Shown here: piece after piece, positions 63,198-64,000 of the stretch | Position numbering within the stretch: position 1 is the first letter of the stretch | Layout: each line of letters starts with the position of its first letter | Assembly (NCBI GenBank): GCA_947502265.1 | Contig: CANMZB010000006.1 | Span: forward strand, 1 to 64,000 | Reading direction: 5' to 3' | DNA: 64,000 nt | Source of the DNA: an uncultured Sulfitobacter sp. | GTDB lineage: Bacteria; Pseudomonadota; Alphaproteobacteria; Rhodobacterales; Rhodobacteraceae | Notes under the pieces: generated by a model | What the model saw: the letters and a program-made list of their open reading frames with translations, nothing else | Told to the model about the DNA's origin: nothing | The model's database searches: none | Made by a program: the position numbers and the translations under genes

Positions 63198-64000
63198 ATG
63201 AGCGGTCGAATAGAAATTCTCGCGTCCGGCATGGTGACGGCGGTCGGTCTTGATGCTGCGTCCTCCTGCGCGGCGATGCGGGCGCGGCTCGACGGGTTTC
63301 AGGAAACGCGTTTCCTTGGCGCGGGCGGTAAATGGCAGGTGGGTGCGCCGGTGCCAATGCCGCGAAACTGGATCGGTGCAAAGCGCTTGGCGCACATGGC
63401 CGCTGCTGCAATCTGCGAGATTTTCGAGAAAGTGCCCGCCGCCGAAGGCCGGACCGATCTGATTCTCTGTCTTGCAGAAGAGGGAAGGCCCGGCCGTCTC
63501 GTCGCTGACGGGGGCGACTTTGCCCGCCAGATTGGAGAGATCATCAGCCACATGCCATTGGGGGCCATCCGCATTGTCGCCCATGGCCGTCCGTCAGGGT
63601 GCGTTGCGTTGCAGCAAGCGCGACACATGCTGACCGAAGGATCGGAATATGTTATGATCGTCGGGGTGGACAGCTACCTGTCCAGACTGTCAATCACGCA
63701 TTACCTTGCGGAGGAGCGGCTTTTGACGGCGGCGAACCACAACGGCTTTATTCCCGGAGAAGCGGCGGCGGCGGTCCTCTGCTCTGCCCGCCATCCCGGT
63801 CATCTGGTGGTCACGGGCAATGGCCTCGCGCGCGAGGAGGCGTATATTTACAACCGCCAGGGCGAGGATGGTCTGGACCTGCCGCTGCGCGGTGACGGCA
63901 TGACCCGCGCCTACAAGGCGGCATTTGACGAAGCCGGGGTTGCCCATTCCGATATCACCCTGAAGATCGGTGACCAGTCCGGCGAAAGTTTCGGGTTCAA
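63198..64000 (+). CDS. Ketosynthase-like (thiolase-fold) protein, cut by the window end
   Basis: At least 267 residues, beginning MSGRIEILASGMVTAVGLDA, like the N-terminus of 3-oxoacyl-ACP synthases (VTGxGxVTAxG). Further KAS-type positions are YVMIVGVDSYLS and FIPGEAAAAVLC. Where catalytic KAS proteins have A-C-S-S-G-L-V-A, this one reads G-R-P-S-G-C-V-A, so the nucleophilic cysteine seems to be replaced by arginine. Proteins of this degenerate kind are sometimes found with type VI secretion effector genes (DUF2169, PAAR), but the right-hand neighbours are outside the window. Function unassigned. Confidence 0.7.
   Translation, partial: MSGRIEILASGMVTAVGLDAASSCAAMRARLDGFQETRFLGAGGKWQVGAPVPMPRNWIGAKRLAHMAAAAICEIFEKVPAAEGRTDLILCLAEEGRPGRLVADGGDFARQIGEIISHMPLGAIRIVAHGRPSGCVALQQARHMLTEGSEYVMIVGVDSYLSRLSITHYLAEERLLTAANHNGFIPGEAAAAVLCSARHPGHLVVTGNGLAREEAYIYNRQGEDGLDLPLRGDGMTRAYKAAFDEAGVAHSDITLKIGDQSGESFGF

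Noticed and set aside
63187-63204. A sixth copy of the dispersed motif (GGCCAAATGAGC before the ketosynthase-like gene)
   Set aside because: Only the right half matches, with one base missing. The TTGAGTTTA half is absent and the ATG is a start codon.

Overview
The window looks like chromosomal DNA of a marine alphaproteobacterium in Rhodobacterales, most likely the Roseobacter group. The coding regions are GC-rich. Family markers include a FYDLN-acid protein, the cell-cycle regulator TrcR (DUF1013), COQ9, a malyl-CoA lyase of the Rhodobacter Mcl1 type, a membrane-anchored cytochrome c, DUF1244, the dnaX-ybaB-recR order, and TRAP and YejABEF transporters. Most genes are core metabolism or housekeeping. 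The less ordinary material lies at both edges and in a few small insertions.

Layout. 1-760: decayed C-terminal end of a large serine recombinase abutting tRNA-Ala(GGC), probably one end of an integrated element lying to the left. 868-4971: FYDLN protein, YgjP-type metal hydrolase, a dead SMR efflux gene, a GntR regulator, accA and a LysE exporter. 5369-10339: mcl1, divergent from a D-glutamate/D-amino-acid catabolic cluster (dgcN, dgcA, D-amino-acid transaminase, MaoC hydratase), then DUF1244. 10530-15074: pyruvate kinase, a small membrane protein, and two RTX-type calcium-binding proteins, one intact and one an eroded paralogue. 15344-20091: rpmI-rplT and pheS-pheT, with a foreign-looking AT-rich DUF2513 gene wedged between pheS and pheT with overlapping start and stop codons. 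20206-30960: YtoQ, MscL, alanine dehydrogenase with a divergent Lrp regulator, a sulfotransferase-like protein, rpsU, COQ9, the BioMNY biotin transporter converging on a thiolase/acyl-CoA ligase pair, and a quinone oxidoreductase.

31105-44729: RNase T2, TrcR, a membrane endonuclease/phosphatase, an ornithine-type decarboxylase behind a structured leader that resembles the alphaproteobacterial speF RNA, recR-ybaB-dnaX, DUF202, a neutral zinc metallopeptidase, the 4.5S SRP RNA, a 5'-nucleotidase-family phosphoesterase, NudC, an SRPBCC protein, prephenate dehydratase and cytochrome c. 44907-56155: YejABEF peptide importer, a D,D-carboxypeptidase with a SPOR domain, a CHMI-like tautomerase, ClpS, an RsmC-like methyltransferase, an SDR and HemF. 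56243-58262: tRNA-Met(CAT), a C11 tract, and a dead IS3-family element that carries two related ~40-nt palindromic inserts. 58263-62911: a DctMQP TRAP transporter, a GntR repressor and a PEP-mutase/isocitrate-lyase-type C-C lyase, probably one regulon sharing GTATAC-centred operators. 63198-end: the start of a ketosynthase-like gene that seems to lack its catalytic cysteine.

Two features cut across this layout. A ~24-bp intergenic motif with a TTGGCCAA-type core recurs five times, always in the same orientation whatever the direction of the neighbouring genes. Several accessory genes (SMR pump, second RTX gene, recombinase, IS) are visibly decaying. I did not find a complete new defence or mobile system. 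The most unusual signals are the DUF2513 insertion in pheST, the polar intergenic repeat, the palindromes inside the IS, and the degenerate ketosynthase at the right edge.
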